Below are positions 1 through 12,500 of a stretch of DNA of 64,000 bases, piece by piece; positions within the stretch are counted from its first letter, which is position 1, and every line of letters begins with the position of its first letter. Made by a program: the position numbers and the translations under genes. The notes beneath the pieces were generated by a model, which was not told where the DNA came from, did not search any database, and saw nothing but the letters and a program-made list of their open reading frames with translations. The DNA comes from Scortum barcoo (lineage: Eukaryota; Chordata; Actinopteri; Centrarchiformes; Terapontidae): positions 19,180,643-19,244,642 of the forward strand of contig CM041531.1 of assembly GCA_023238725.1 (NCBI GenBank), given 5' to 3'.

Positions 1-90
1 CGTTTTATTTGCGTTATTATCTGTTGCCACCTCACTCCTCAGATCCACACTGACGGAGGCCACATGGAAGCAGTTAAGAACGACGTGTCC
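1..90 (-). CDS. Putative internal exon (partial) of an unidentified minus-strand gene
   Basis: Read on the minus strand, a pyrimidine-rich tract (about 93-118) ends in a TAAAG acceptor. It is followed by 30 open codons running to the window edge, starting Gly-His-Val-Val-Leu-Asn-Cys-Phe and ending Asn-Ala-Asn-Lys-Thr. The other two frames contain stops. The exon begins in phase 0, which matches the phase-0 end of the candidate exon at 561-661, so the two join in frame. The composition (VVLNC..., an N-K-T sequon) would suit an extracellular or lumenal segment, but I do not recognise the family. It is not RPGRIP1L, the usual vertebrate neighbour of FTO, as far as I can tell. The exon is short and the acceptor is AAG rather than CAG, so chance cannot be excluded. 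Confidence 0.4.
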
Positions 91-413
91 CTTTACAGAA
101 AACAAAGAGAATTTTTTTCCCCCCTCTTAAGGAGTCACAGCTCTCCCCTCCTCTGGGGCCCATACATGCACGGGTCGTGTCTCCAGCACATTTAATTCCA
201 TGCTGTAAAAACATTAATCAGAGCCAGATGAAGTGGGAAGAATTCTAAGACATTATGTTTTTATGGATAATTTGAGGTTATTTATGCAGGATAAATAAGA
301 AAATAACGAGCCCCAGACAGCAGTACAGAGGACACTGGTTGCTGTTTGGACATTCATTTGCTGCAATTACTCCACTCCAGAGCACTAATCTTTATAAAGC
401 CTATAAACCCTGC

Positions 414-475
<62 letters not shown>

Positions 476-560
476 GAGACAGACAGACAGACAGACAGAC
501 AGACAGTAAAACAAGCTTGACACCAAAATTGTTTCCATTGTTGTCCATTAGATGGCTTAC
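91..560 (-). other. Intron between the two putative minus-strand exons, with compound GATA/GACA microsatellite
   Basis: This is non-coding sequence between the candidate exons. On the minus strand it starts with the donor GTAAGC (560-555) and ends with the acceptor at 91-92. Apart from the microsatellite at 414-506 I see nothing distinctive. Confidence 0.4.
414..506. repeat. Compound (GATA)n-(GACA)n microsatellite
   Basis: About 15 perfect TAGA/GATA units (414-475) pass directly into about seven GACA units (476-506). This GATA/GACA pairing is the classic Bkm-type simple-repeat composition of vertebrates. It lies only about 55 bp from the putative exon at 561-661 and will be polymorphic in length. 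A long open frame across it on the minus strand (Leu-Ser-Ile-Tyr repeats) is an artefact of the repeat. Confidence 0.95.
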
Positions 561-661
561 TTGTACTACAAACTCCCAGTACATATGTGAGGTTGGGGGC
601 TCATAGTTCATGATCAGGCCACGGTTGACATCTTCCAGGAAAACAATGCTGGATAAGAGCG
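561..661 (-). CDS. Putative internal exon of an unidentified minus-strand gene
   Basis: On the minus strand a CACACAG acceptor (670-662) is followed by 101 bases. These complete one split codon and then encode 33 residues, beginning Leu-Leu-Ser-Ser-Ile-Val-Phe-Leu-Glu-Asp-Val and ending Trp-Glu-Phe-Val-Val-Gln. The exon stops exactly at a consensus donor, CAA|GTAAGC. It ends in phase 0, and the next candidate exon (1-90) begins in phase 0. Two good splice sites, compatible phases and unbiased amino acid composition argue for a real exon. I do not recognise the protein and assign no function. I found no further exon of this gene between 662 and the fto promoter. Confidence 0.5.
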
Positions 662-3600
662 CTGTGTGACATATGAGAGGTCAGAGAGAGGGCTGCCACC
701 GCAGAGCAAGAGCCAGAAGACAAGGAAGGGGGCAAGCCAATTTGACACACATTATTGCTCTTTTTCTCTCTCTCTATCTGTCTCTCTCACACACACACAC
801 ACACACACACGCATGTACACACAATCTTGACGGTCGAAAAACAGCTTGATGAGCTGCTCTGATGTGCACCTGTGAAAGTGTGTAAAGTAGTGCAATAATC
901 AACAGGAAGACACATTAAAGCAATGTATTTGCAATATATGTTTGCCCCCTAAAAAAATAGAAAATAAGCAAATGTATAATTTCAAACTCTCTAAACAGAT
1001 AAACTAAAGAGTATGAGAGAAGAGAGAGAAGTCTTTTATCTGGAGCCTGAGTCTGAAATGGAGTTTGAATCAAAATGAATTGAATAATAAGTGAAGAATG
1101 CCTGTTTAAGCAGCAGACAATACTAAGGCAGTACTGTAGGATAAATAGAGGGAAGAAGTGGAAAACCAAGACATGGCTAGTGAGGTGGAAAATATTCCCC
1201 GCAAAAATTCAATTTTGTATGTTCATCCCAGAATGGTGATTAAAAATAGGATAAGATAGAGAGGAATCATAACCTTATCGTACAGCACAAGTTTTATATG
1301 GAACACTCCCCTCCTCCCCTCTGCTTTGATATTGCATGTGTTGTGAACATGGAGTCTGTATCTCTGTTCCAGCGGCACCACCTCAAACTGTCATTAAAGC
1401 GCATGTCCTCAGGTGGAAAATGACTTCTGTGGGGGAGCTTCTCCAACGATAACATGGATTTGCTCTAAAATACGTTTCTTTTCTCAGAGCATCATGAATA
1501 AGTAAACTTTGATGAAAACCCTTTGCATTTTCACTATCATTCTTAATGCTTTTGCTTTTAAGATGCATATTGAGGCATGCATAAAACATCCCCCTTTCCC
1601 CTCCTCGCTGCAGCCACAATGAATGATGGAGGGAACTCGTGCACACAAAACCCTCTTCACGGCAAAAAGAAAACAGATGAACAAACAAAACAAGTAAGTC
1701 TAAATGTGTCCTAGGCGCAACGCCGAGGCCTAAAATTACATGTCTCTCCCTTTCCATTTTGCCGAGTGTTTCTGTATGAATTGTGCTGGCGTCACAAGAG
1801 TTTACTTTGGTTGAATGAACTTCATGTGATCTTTTAATTCATCCAATTGTCGCTGTTGCCCTGGAAAACAGGGCTGTAATTTTGGCCCCGGCATTGATAA
1901 GTTTTTCACTTAGCATTGAGAGGATTAAATCAATTATGTTGATTCTGTATTTACTGCTTGCATGCCCACAGTCGTTTGTAATTAGCTTATTGCTTTTGAT
2001 CTGATGTAATGTGATGAAATGCCTGGAAGCAGCTCTAGGAGCCTGCTTGCCTGGAGCAACTGGGGTGGGCACAACTTCCAGGCCCCCACTGAAGCCCATC
2101 CGATTGTCCAAGCATGGGGAGAGGAGGGGACCATGGGGGTAGGGGGTACGGGGGCGACTCGCGTGAGCAGCCGCAGACAGAGGGGCAGGGGGATTGGTGT
2201 CAGAGTGGAGGGAGGGACCACCCGCTGAGATGGTCCTCAAACCAGCGTCCTCCAAACCTCATTACCCTCAGAGGCCTTTCCTTCACATGCATGTGTAATT
2301 ACACCCCACCCTGCCCCGCCCCACCCCCTGCGAAAACTCTCACAACACCTGATACCTGCAGGTAGAGCGCCACAGGGGGGCCTTTGCAATGATAGGGCTC
2401 CAAGGCCCAAGGGCCCGCTTAGAGTAACTAGCATTCAACTCTGGCCACCCACATCAATCAAAGACCCCATAACACAGACACTGATCATCTGTTTTGGAGA
2501 GAAAGAGCTGTTTATTCATGGAAAGCTAATTGTTCTACCTAGCCACTGTTCTGCATCCAAAATTAACTACAAAGCACAAAGGATGCAGGATTGGATCTCA
2601 AATAGTCCAATATATTTGGACTTGCCTAAAGGACTGGATGCTGCCTGACAGTTTAAGGACAGGGAATCCTTCTCAAGTTAATTCTGTCAACCTTCTGGTG
2701 AACAGACGGATGACGTCTTTGGCTTAACTAATACAAGAATGAGCTGGACCTCAGTTAAAATGCAGGGTTTCAAGTGCTGCCCATCGTCCCTCAAAGGGAA
2801 ACGGCTCCAACATGACTTCCATTCAAACTACCCCAACAGAACCCCTCCCAAAGCGCCCCTCTAACACCCCCTTCGCTTCCTCCCCCAGACTGGTGAAACA
2901 GACCCATGGTGCATTGCAGACTGTTCTGTTTATGAAAGAGGTCAGGGTGCCACATATGGCCAGCGTGTTAAAATACACACAGCTCCTGCCACGGCTGCTA
3001 AAAATGTATTTGCGGCTGTCTGTACATGCAGGAATAAAATAAACTCTGAATGTTTCAGCAAGCAGTGCTGAGAATTTAATGATTGAGTATTTGAAACTAT
3101 GGTCAGATTTGTACAAGAAAAAGCAGGAGAAAAAAAAAGCGCACGTCTTTAAAAGTCCAACGATATTGGGTTCGACGTCAGCAATATACAGAGAGTTGTT
3201 TGACTTGGCAGGAGGGGACGCTCAGATTTGCCCAGGATAAGTGTGTGTCACACGCCATCTGAGAGGATAGCAGGGCCACAGTAAGCCATAGGAAACTAGC
3301 GGTGAAACTAAACACATGCAATGACAGCCACAGGCAGTTGATGTGAGCCAAGGAGTCTTAGCTCCCAAAAGACTGGCCTGAGGGGAGAGAGAGCAGGGCT
3401 ACTGATAAGTACAATAAAGAGCAGAAAATATGAATACCTTCCCCTTCAAAGAAAACCATTATACGCCACTAAATTCTGATTATTTTCAGTGCGATTCTGG
3501 TGCTTATTTCTCTTGGCTGCATGGAGCTCCTCTCTGGCTCTATAACTGATTTGTGTCTCTATGTTTCACCTCTACAGGTCTGTGTTTAATAAGACAGAAG

Positions 3601-3726
3601 TTGGAGATTATGCTGTAGATAGTGTGGGCATTAACAGCAATGTTTCTTTTTTTTGTTTCGTTTTTGATCATCACGCCATTAATAAAGCCTCCTCTGACAG
3701 CAAAGACAAAACTGGACGCTTCTGCA
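662..3726. other. Non-coding stretch, no gene recognised
   Basis: Intergenic or intronic DNA. It has a (CT)n/(CA)n microsatellite at about 757-810 and a GC-richer patch at 2020-2260, where frames of up to 138 codons open on both strands with no family resemblance. I see no promoter, RNA gene or mobile element that I can support. Confidence 0.6.
757..810. repeat. (CT)n-(CA)n microsatellite
   Basis: An interrupted CT run is followed by about 11 uninterrupted CA units (788-810). Confidence 0.9.
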
Positions 3727-4135
3727 GGCGCCAGTAAGTGTGAAGAGAAGGTCAAGAAGGGATCGTGGCAACGCGCTGGGTGTTGTTCTCATTTTTTATG
3801 ACAATCACGCCATGAGACTGGGCGCAGAGCTCTGACTGTGAGGTTGCAGGTTTGATTCCAGCGACAGTCAATTCATCCATCACTGTGGCGATTCAGTGAA
3901 CACCTACCTGCTCCAGCTGGCTGCTGCTTCGAGCCACTGTGGTGAAAACACCAAATTCATATTCCTAATTGCATTCTGTGATTAAAGTGCTCTACATTTC
4001 ATAGAAATATTTAATCAGCGAAACTCCCCAGACAGTGAAAAAAACCCAAAAGGCTCTGATGGTATATAAGGCGCCAGTAAGTGTGAATACAAGTTCAAGA
4101 GGGCATCGCTGGGCGCAGCACTGGGTGTTGCTCTC
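3727..4135. repeat. Pair of direct repeats (3727-3790 and 4070-4135) flanking a SINE-like head
   Basis: Two copies of a 64-66 bp segment, both starting GGCGCCAGTAAGTGTGAA and ending CTGGGTGTTGNTCTC, lie in direct orientation 343 bp apart and match at roughly four positions in five. Between them, 3815-3865 resembles a tRNA-type Pol III promoter. It has a good B box (GGTTTGATTCC) about 35 bp after a weak A-box-like GGGCGCAGAGC, as in the heads of tRNA-derived SINEs. The duplication may be part of a composite repeat or a local tandem duplication. The family is not identified. Confidence 0.55.
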
Positions 4136-7100
4136 CGACGCCCTGTCTTTACGAGATCACCCTGGTTCTGGGTAATCTGCTGTGACCTGTGGCAGGGAGA
4201 CTGTGTCCACCTCTCAGCTCTGTGATCCTGTCTTACACCTAGCAGTTGTGGGTAATAACCACCCATAATTCCATCTCCTTCTGGGCAATGAAAAACCTCC
4301 CCCGCTGCTCTTTGTTTTTTTCCAGTTGCAGGGTCATGCGCAAGCATTGTGGGAAGAGAAGGGTGACCGAGGTGGAGGAGGAAGTGGGGGAGTTTAGGGG
4401 TGTGGGTTTGGGGGTTGCTCAGAAAAAAAAAGAAAAGAATAAAAACATGTGTAATGAGAAAACATGTGGTGTGTAACTATTGGAAGTCATCAACAACAGA
4501 AAATAATAATTAAAGTGCAGGATGAAGAAAAAAAAACTGAAGCTGTCTTTTCGTGGCTGGGAGACCACTGTCATCATGTCTCAGGAATTAGGCAAACATA
4601 TGCTGGTCTGCTGCTGTTGAAACCGAGGCGCCTCGCTCAGGCTGCGGTTTGGGAACATGAAAGGCTTTGTGGGATGAGCAGGAGGACTGGCCCTAATTCA
4701 GGGCCTCATTGCCAGGGAAGCTGGCAGCAAACTCCGATTGTGGGACAGGGAAAGGAATGTGGTTACATATTCCAGCGAGGACCGCAGCTCCAAACAAACC
4801 GAAGCAACAGGCTGCTGAGCAAACCATTCTGTCCGCATTCAAACCTCCTCTCCTTCTGCTGCTGCAGGGGTGAGGGACTCTGTCCCACCTGACTGAACCC
4901 CCCATAGGAGATTGAGGAGGACGAACATGGGGAACAGGAATGTGGAAGGTCAGGCCCAAAGCTGAACTTGCTTCCCTGCTGAGACCCGGTCCCATGCAGG
5001 GCTGGGGATGCTGGCAGCAGACTCCCTTATTTGGATTTAGTGTTTGGAAAACAAAGCAGGCTTTGTGCCGTTTTATTGCAGCCAATTAAACTCTTAAACT
5101 CAATATCTGTCTTTGAGAGGATGCACAGAGGTCAACCTGAGATGTGCAAGGAAACAGAGATTGGGCGACAGTTAACAGGTCTCAGTAACCCCAGGGCTGC
5201 ACATTTCACTGGGTCTAACACAGCAATGCCTCCCCTGTAACTTGATCATCTTAGCAAATTGGATAAAACTCTTTTGCGTCTATCTTTTCACATCCGATGC
5301 AATGTATATCCACAGGGCAAGCCCATCTTGATTGCTTTCCAGAAGAGAGACATTTCCTGGCATTTTCAGACAGGCAGGGATTAGATTAATCATGTCTCCG
5401 TTCAGGGTACATATGATTATGGTTGACTGTTTACAAGTTTTCTCAGATGTGCTCCCCATGCCAGGACGTAGTGGTAGAGCTCAGAGCCTGAAACTCATTC
5501 ACGCATGTGGTGGTCTTGTTTTAAACCGAGCTGCAGCGAAAAAATCATTCATTTTTTGACAGTGGAAAACACAGATGTGAGGCAACATTGGATTTGCACC
5601 TCCTTGTTAGCATTTATTTAACTTCTCTGTGTTCCAACTGGTTGAGGCGCACTATGTGAGGTATGCCAGAGTGATTTATCGCAGTTCAGTGACTTCTGAA
5701 TCGTGTTGATACAGTTAACTCCGAGCAGGTTAACACAAATGCAGAATGAATTGCTTGCGCTTATTACTTAAGTTTATTTGTCTCCCAAGACGGAATGCAG
5801 TGTGACACAAGTGTCAGCGTCAGTATCGTGCCCAGCCAGTGGGAGGCAGCACAGACTGGAGGATAATGGGACCGCACAGCCGACACACTCGCATGCATGT
5901 ACACACAAAGGGTGAGCCACTTGAGCGGTTGAAGGTGACCATATCACACATCTGGGGTGCAGACCCAAATGGCCGGTGGCAGGGGAGAGGACCGGGATCA
6001 GTGGCCAGAGGAGCGGCGACATGTGGCACGCAGAGGGAAGAGCAGACCGCGTTCACTTTCTGCCTGTAATCCTCCGCCTGAGAGAAATGTTTGGTTATGG
6101 TTAAAGGCACTGTTGTCCCACATTTTCATCCACTTCTAATTACAACATAGCTGAGGCTCAGTGGCAGCCAGCGTAACTGTTGTTGTTGTTGTTGCTGTTT
6201 GTTGACATTACACAGTTCTCCCCGCCACCCCCCAACACCCCCCACGCTCCTCCCGACAATGCAACACTTGTCACACGCACACGTTGAAACGCGTACAATG
6301 AGGCCCGAGTCATTTGCACCCGTGTGCAACTTGCAACACCACGCGCACCAACATGCACACAGACAGGAGCAACACAGGCCCCAATTTAATTTGGGGACCC
6401 CTCAAACACACACACACAGAGGCAAGTTTTACCCACACACACAAAGAAACACACATCCTTCCACAAAGTGATCAACATAGCTGAGTGGTAACCATTGCAG
6501 AGCCCAATATAGAGACACAAATCTGTTTGGTGCCACTGGGAGATTAGTGCGACCACAGTGAAAACCAAAAATCACTATGTAGACATTTTGGTGAAGCGGA
6601 TATCACAACTTGTACATATGTGAGAGAAATTCAGCGCGGTGAAAGGACAAGTGAGTCAGTTATGTGCCACATACTAACTGTCCAATACAAATGAGTTACC
6701 ACTGACTAATAGGTGCCAGATTCGATATAACCTAAATGGTTTTGTGTGATAATTTAACAATATTGCGGCTGCCAAATGTACAACAGGTCTTTGTTGTTGC
6801 AGAGGAAATAAAATCATGTGAGCATGTAAAACAAGTACACAAAAGTATGTCAGGTGTAAGACAGAGATACAAAGATACTGTACATTTGAATCTAAAATAA
6901 ATTGATTTTAGAGTCTCTAGATATTATAAGTTTCTTTTTAAAATCTGCTTAATTTACAGAACATTTATCTGAATTGCAGACATTGTTTAATGTGTTGTAA
7001 ATAAAAAATGGATCTAGAGATTGTCTCTGTTTACCCGTACACACTTAGGTAACGTGCACGCCATCAACAACGGGTGGATGAGTAAATGATGCTGACACTT

Positions 7101-9082
7101 ATCAGGACCAAAGCCACAGCTGCAAGTCTGTCTAAGTACATACTGTACAGTACATGCCACAATTTCTCAGTCTGTAATTTAATGTTTGCAATTAAAAACT
7201 CCTGTGCTGCCTCTCTGAGCGCGTAATTTACTGAATCAACGCCTTTAAATCAAGCGTTTCCTTCTGTGACAGACTTGTGTCTCCCGGAGGAATTTGCCAT
7301 TCCAAACCACAGTCTGCGATCCCCACGTTGTTTTCACTCCCAATCACACGCTTTATCTCCAATTGCTGACTAATTACCAAGAGCGAAGGGTTATGGGAAA
7401 GGCCCCAAAATGGCAGTCTGATGTTTTTGTGGTTCAGCATTTGGACTGCTGCTTTTCTTATTGCTGCCTTTTTTTTTCTTTCTTTTTTTTTAATTGTCTG
7501 TCGATTTACAGTGTGTGAAACTGAGGTCAGATGTGAGAAGGGTCAAAAGAGGGTCAACAATTTTTTTTTTATCACAAAAGCATCTTGAATGAAAAAGCAA
7601 CAGATGTTTACAAAATGCATACAAATACGTAAAATTGAAGAAATGTATTTATTTATTTATTAATACATCTTTTGAGGCATATTTTGTAGCATAGTTCCTG
7701 TTTAGCAGTATGTCATCAGCAGGGAGAGCCATATAATCAAATGATTTACGTGGATGACAGTTTAACTAACAAAAACGCTAAAATAAACTCACAACAAGTC
7801 TAAAAACATTTGGTTTGCGTGTGAATGTGAGCACTTGAGGCCAGATTGTACAGCTTCAGCGTGGCTTTTAGACATTATGTCAGAGTAAATTAACCAATGT
7901 GAACATGTAGCAGTGAGACAAAATGCAGCACACATCAGTTTCCCCTCAGTGTTTTATTCCTGGCACACTGGGAAAGCTCCTTTCTCAACGCTGAGACAAA
8001 GAAACGCTAAAACTCTCTATTGAAAACTTAAAAATGAAATTGTCGGTTGGAAGATCCTCAAGGAACAGTGACCAACCCACTTTTTTTTGTGGTGAGGGGA
8101 ACTCCGCGACGCAGTGAAGCATTGTTGCTTGGCATTATCAATCATATATTTTTTTTCCCTGTGGTCTCAGATGCTGTGGATGAAGTAATCTGATGACATG
8201 CCATGCCTCCGTTGATGTGTGTGCGAAACACCTGAGGTGACTGACTCATATAGAGGCACTGTGCAGTGTGACATGTACGATTCTCCGGAGAGAAAAAAAG
8301 GGGGGTGCTTAATGCCTCTGTTCATGATGAAGCAGCGAATTATGGAGACAGGGTGTGTCATCTCATTCTCTGCTCCTTTCATCATAATCTCCCCCACTAT
8401 GTTCAGAGAAAAACTCACTGGAGGCCATCAGCCCCGAACCGCAGCCAAGAACATCACAGAGAGATCTACCTTTGGCCTATTTCAACAGTTCACCATGCAG
8501 ACAGCTTATGAATTAACAGCCAACATCTTAAAGTTGGGGGGAGTGTAAAAGAAGCCAAATGTACAGTGGCTGAAGTGCCCCCACTCAAACACAGTGTCAC
8601 CTATCGTGCAGCTATTATTTTGTTCTCTAACTGATGACTGACAGCTTGCATACAGGAAAACTAAAAATGCTACAAACACACATGGAAGCACACACAAATA
8701 GTTGTTGCACTTTTTATTGTATTTTTATTGACATTAAACTGAAGGGTTCTGCGAACAATAAGTACATCCCATATCTGGAAATATTTGTGTATCATAAACC
8801 ACAAAATGTAAATATTAATAATAATTATTATTAATAATGTGATGTTTGTATGCAGTGAGATTCTGGTCTATCCTTAGGTGCATTAAATAATAATAAAAAC
8901 AAAGTTTGTTTTAAAAAAAAAGTTTTTTTTTAATATTAGGGGTTCATACTAACATGACAGATTGTTTCAATTTCTTCAATCGCTCAATTTCAGCAATGCA
9001 TTTGAAAATACATTAAATAGACTTTATATAGACATTTATATAAGATATAGACTTTTTTTTGCCTTAAAACATAAAAGAGCAT
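4136..9082. other. Non-coding stretch, no gene recognised
   Basis: AT-rich intergenic DNA with scattered homopolymers and a short (TTG)n tract at 6178-6195. Frames of up to 142 codons (for example around 4464-5085) overlap on both strands, have biased or irregular composition, and match no family I know. Confidence 0.6.
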
Positions 9083-9550
9083 TGAAGAAGTACTGAGATC
9101 CTTTACTTATGTAGATGTATCACTACCACAGTGTAACTCCTCACTTAAACAGAAAAAAGGTATTATCAGTTAAATTTATCTTAAGTATCAAAATGACTCA
9201 CTATGCAGAAAAATGGCCTCTGTCATTACATTGACAGAATCATATATGTTATTATATTACTGATTGATTATTACTGATGCTTAAATGTGATTTGTGACAG
9301 CTTTTACTAGTACAGTTGTAAACATGGAGAAAAGTGTAACTGCTTTTTAATACCATTCATAGTTTCATTAGAAATATAGTCACACGTTTTATAATCTGAT
9401 CATGTGTAAAATCTAAATCTGAAATGTGGAATGGAATATTTTCCTCTAAAAACTAGTAGCATACAAATATACTTTTTTTTTTTTTTAATTTATGCAAAGG
9501 CACCTCAGAGTTTTACTGGTGCAGTACTTGAGAAAATGTACTTCATTTTT
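9083..9550. mobile_element. Teleost dispersed repeat, probably a non-autonomous DNA transposon
   Basis: The segment begins near AAGTACTGAGATCCTTTACT, continues through GTATCAAAATGACTCACTATGCAGAA and ATTACTGATGCTTAAATGTG, and ends with CAGTACTTGAGAAAATGTACTT. I recognise this order of motifs as a very abundant teleost interspersed element of about 0.5 kb. Its ends, rich in AAGTAC/GTACTT, are roughly inverted with respect to each other, as in a MITE. There is no coding capacity. This copy is visibly diverged, with a poly-T run at 9472-9486. I am fairly sure of the repeat identity but not of its superfamily; hAT is a guess from memory. Confidence 0.6.
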
Positions 9551-12500
9551 TTTGTGTGTTGCAGTACCCTTATCAGTGAGTTCAGCCTGAAACTTGGCCA
9601 CCATCCATTACAACAAAATTGTTGCCTGCTTTTAACATAATTACATTTCTGCTGCTTTGATTCCAGTCCGAAGTAATAAAACACTTCTAACCCAAAACCC
9701 CAAAATCTATCCACAACTACAATTAAAGTTAAAAGTGCAGTTGTTTTATGATAAGAGCTGCAGGGTCTGCAGCCACCAAGCCCTACCACCTGCTTCTGAT
9801 TGGCTAGTGGCATGTTATTTTCCCCTCACACATACCCCAGCATGCACTGGGGTTTATTTATAAGGAATAAAAAAAAGGAGTCACTAATCTGTGTTTGGTT
9901 CAGACAGCGGGCTCCCCCAACACACTCGCACACACACACATCTGCGTACCAGCTGAGCAGGGAGCAGTCCCACCGTTAGGCTTTCACATATCAAAGAGCC
10001 TGGGGTGCTTTGGCACTGCCGGGGTAGTTGTCCTTTTTTACAAAAGACAAACAAGCAAAGAGCTTGGGATGCGGTCCAGAGCCGCCTTTGACACAGTGTT
10101 GAAATGGGGACTTGGCTCCATGACATCTATGATCTACATGTGTAAAAAAGATGTGGTGAGGTTTTTTTTCCTCCTCCTTTTTTTTTAGACATTGTCAGTC
10201 GCCTGTCCTCAGCCTATAGTGAGGCAGTCCACATTCTTCATTAATCTGCCTGAACCGTGCACCACAAAACAACATAATTTGCCGAATTGTTCAAACTTCG
10301 CCTTGAGGCTGCTTTTGTGTCAGACGTGCATGGAAAGTATTACTTCTAGGTGTGTGGTACTTCTGTGATGTATGGTGTACAGCTTTCCAGAGGTCAGGAT
10401 GTTAGCCTGACACTGTGACATCACCAAAACATTAAGTAATTACACAGAGTGTTGTGAGTCTGCCTCAGAGAGATGCTCAATTGACAGACATTACAAATTA
10501 TCCTATCCTCAGAACTCCCTGAGAGACCAATGTTCCCAAAACAGCTAATAATTATTCATCATATTTCAGCAGCGGGATCAGTTATCGATGACAGCAATAA
10601 TGAGAATGGGAACATGGAGAAGGATGATGAAGACAACTGTAGTCCTGTGCGTCTTAAAAAGATCTTGCAAGACATCATATTTAACACGTAGGAACAAATC
10701 ACAGAGGTCCGATCAATGTACCGCAGCACAAATACAGAACACTATTTTCAGCAAATGGAAACAAGGCCCTTTGGGATCAAAGCATCTAATGGGCTCTGGA
10801 TAACCAGAAGCTGCTGTCAGTTTCTGGCCAAACCAAACAGACATGCAAACACATGTGGCACTGGGTCCAAAAGATTTTCAATACTGCTCAGAGAATTATA
10901 GCTACATTACATATAATCTGAGTCTTCCCCCAGTCACAAACCTACGTGTGGCGGCATGGAACGTCTCAGCTGGGAAAGCTGACTGAATGGAAAAACGGCT
11001 TACAAAATGGCTATTTTTCAGGATATGTTTTTTTTTTTTTTTTGCATTCATGTCTCACTCACTCTGCCTCGAAGTTCACCTACATCCCTTCAGGAAAGAG
11101 CAAAGGAAAGAAGAGAAACACTGAGAGCAAATGAGAAGCAGACCGAAAAAGAAAAGAATTCTAGTTTCACACTTTCTACCAAATTCTCGATTTGACCTTT
11201 CGAGGGTGGGCCAGGGAGAGGAGCGTAATGTGCCTATATGTTCAACTATAAACCAATCTGCCATTCAGTTGAATGTACATTAATGAAAAGTGAAGGCGGC
11301 CTCCGAGAGAATGTAAGAAGCTCTGTATATGGAGAGGGGGGGGTGTGATTTAAACTTTTCAGCCAGTGTTAAATGTACCTGTCACCATCAGCACGCTCCA
11401 TAATGTCAACTAATTTGGAAATGAGGAGAAATGTGCGTGGATAAATAAACACAACATTTCAAAGTTCATGTCAGTGGTCAGACTGGTGGGTTTGGGTACA
11501 GTTCGGGCTGTCAAATGAATTCTTGATCACTTGCCAAACTTGAATCAGTTTCCCATTCATCAGCACACACTTTAAACATTTATTAGTAACAAATGGGCAG
11601 GATAATTCAGCGAATGTGCATATAGCACTAACGCACCGGTGGAAAAAAGCACACAACAGAATAGGTCTCTAATAACCCAGAGGGGATTTTTGCACATCAA
11701 AAGACCCCGACTGTTGTTTCCCTAAAGTACTACTGATATATGTCCTGAATGTATACTAACAATCGCTGTCGTATGTGCACCTTATGTGCGTCTTCTACTG
11801 AATTCAGCGGCTGGTCACACAACAAGACCTAAACCTGGTAACATTGACTCAAGGGGAAAACATGCACATTAAAGACCAGAAAAGCCCCAATAAAAAGCCT
11901 CTAATGTAAAACAGTCCCCATCAAAGCGATCCCTCTCGATATTTGTTGAACTCTTACATATCATATTAATGCCATTTCAGCCATTGTTCACTCTCCGGCT
12001 GCGTTTGATCTGCGGCGCTGCAATAACTCTGGGGTAATAGGGGTGCTAATGAGAGGAGTTGGCACTTTATAAACACTGTCAAGAGCAGGTGGAGCCAGGG
12101 GTCACACTGGGCCATTGTGTCCACCTCAGCTGGTCCTATTCAGTGCGACTTATATTCTTAGATCACAGAGTGTTTTGACAAATCAGCATATTTCAGGCAG
12201 ACGTCTTTGTCAGAAGCTAAGTCAGGTCCTGGTTGATTGTATCGTGGTGAACAAATGTGCGATTAATCTGCAGCATGGCGCTGAGCGATAGGGCACAGGC
12301 TTCTCCAGGAAACGGGTCATCTTGGCCTCCACAAAAGATACCACCCCCACCCCCCAATGGCGCGCAAGGCAAGGACACACACAGAGGATGTATGCTTCCG
12401 TATAGAGTTTTATAACGTCTTTCAGCCTGACATTGTGCGTGAGATTTAAAAAGGGGCGCTTTTGTATGTCAAAACCTCACTTTTAATGGGTTTCTTATAA

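Noticed and set aside
1839..2255. 138-codon minus-strand open frame
   Set aside because: It lies in a GC-rich patch that opens several frames on both strands; no domain and no splice context.
6126..6358. Poly-Gln/Asn minus-strand frame
   Set aside because: Translation of a (TTG)n tract; no other coding evidence.
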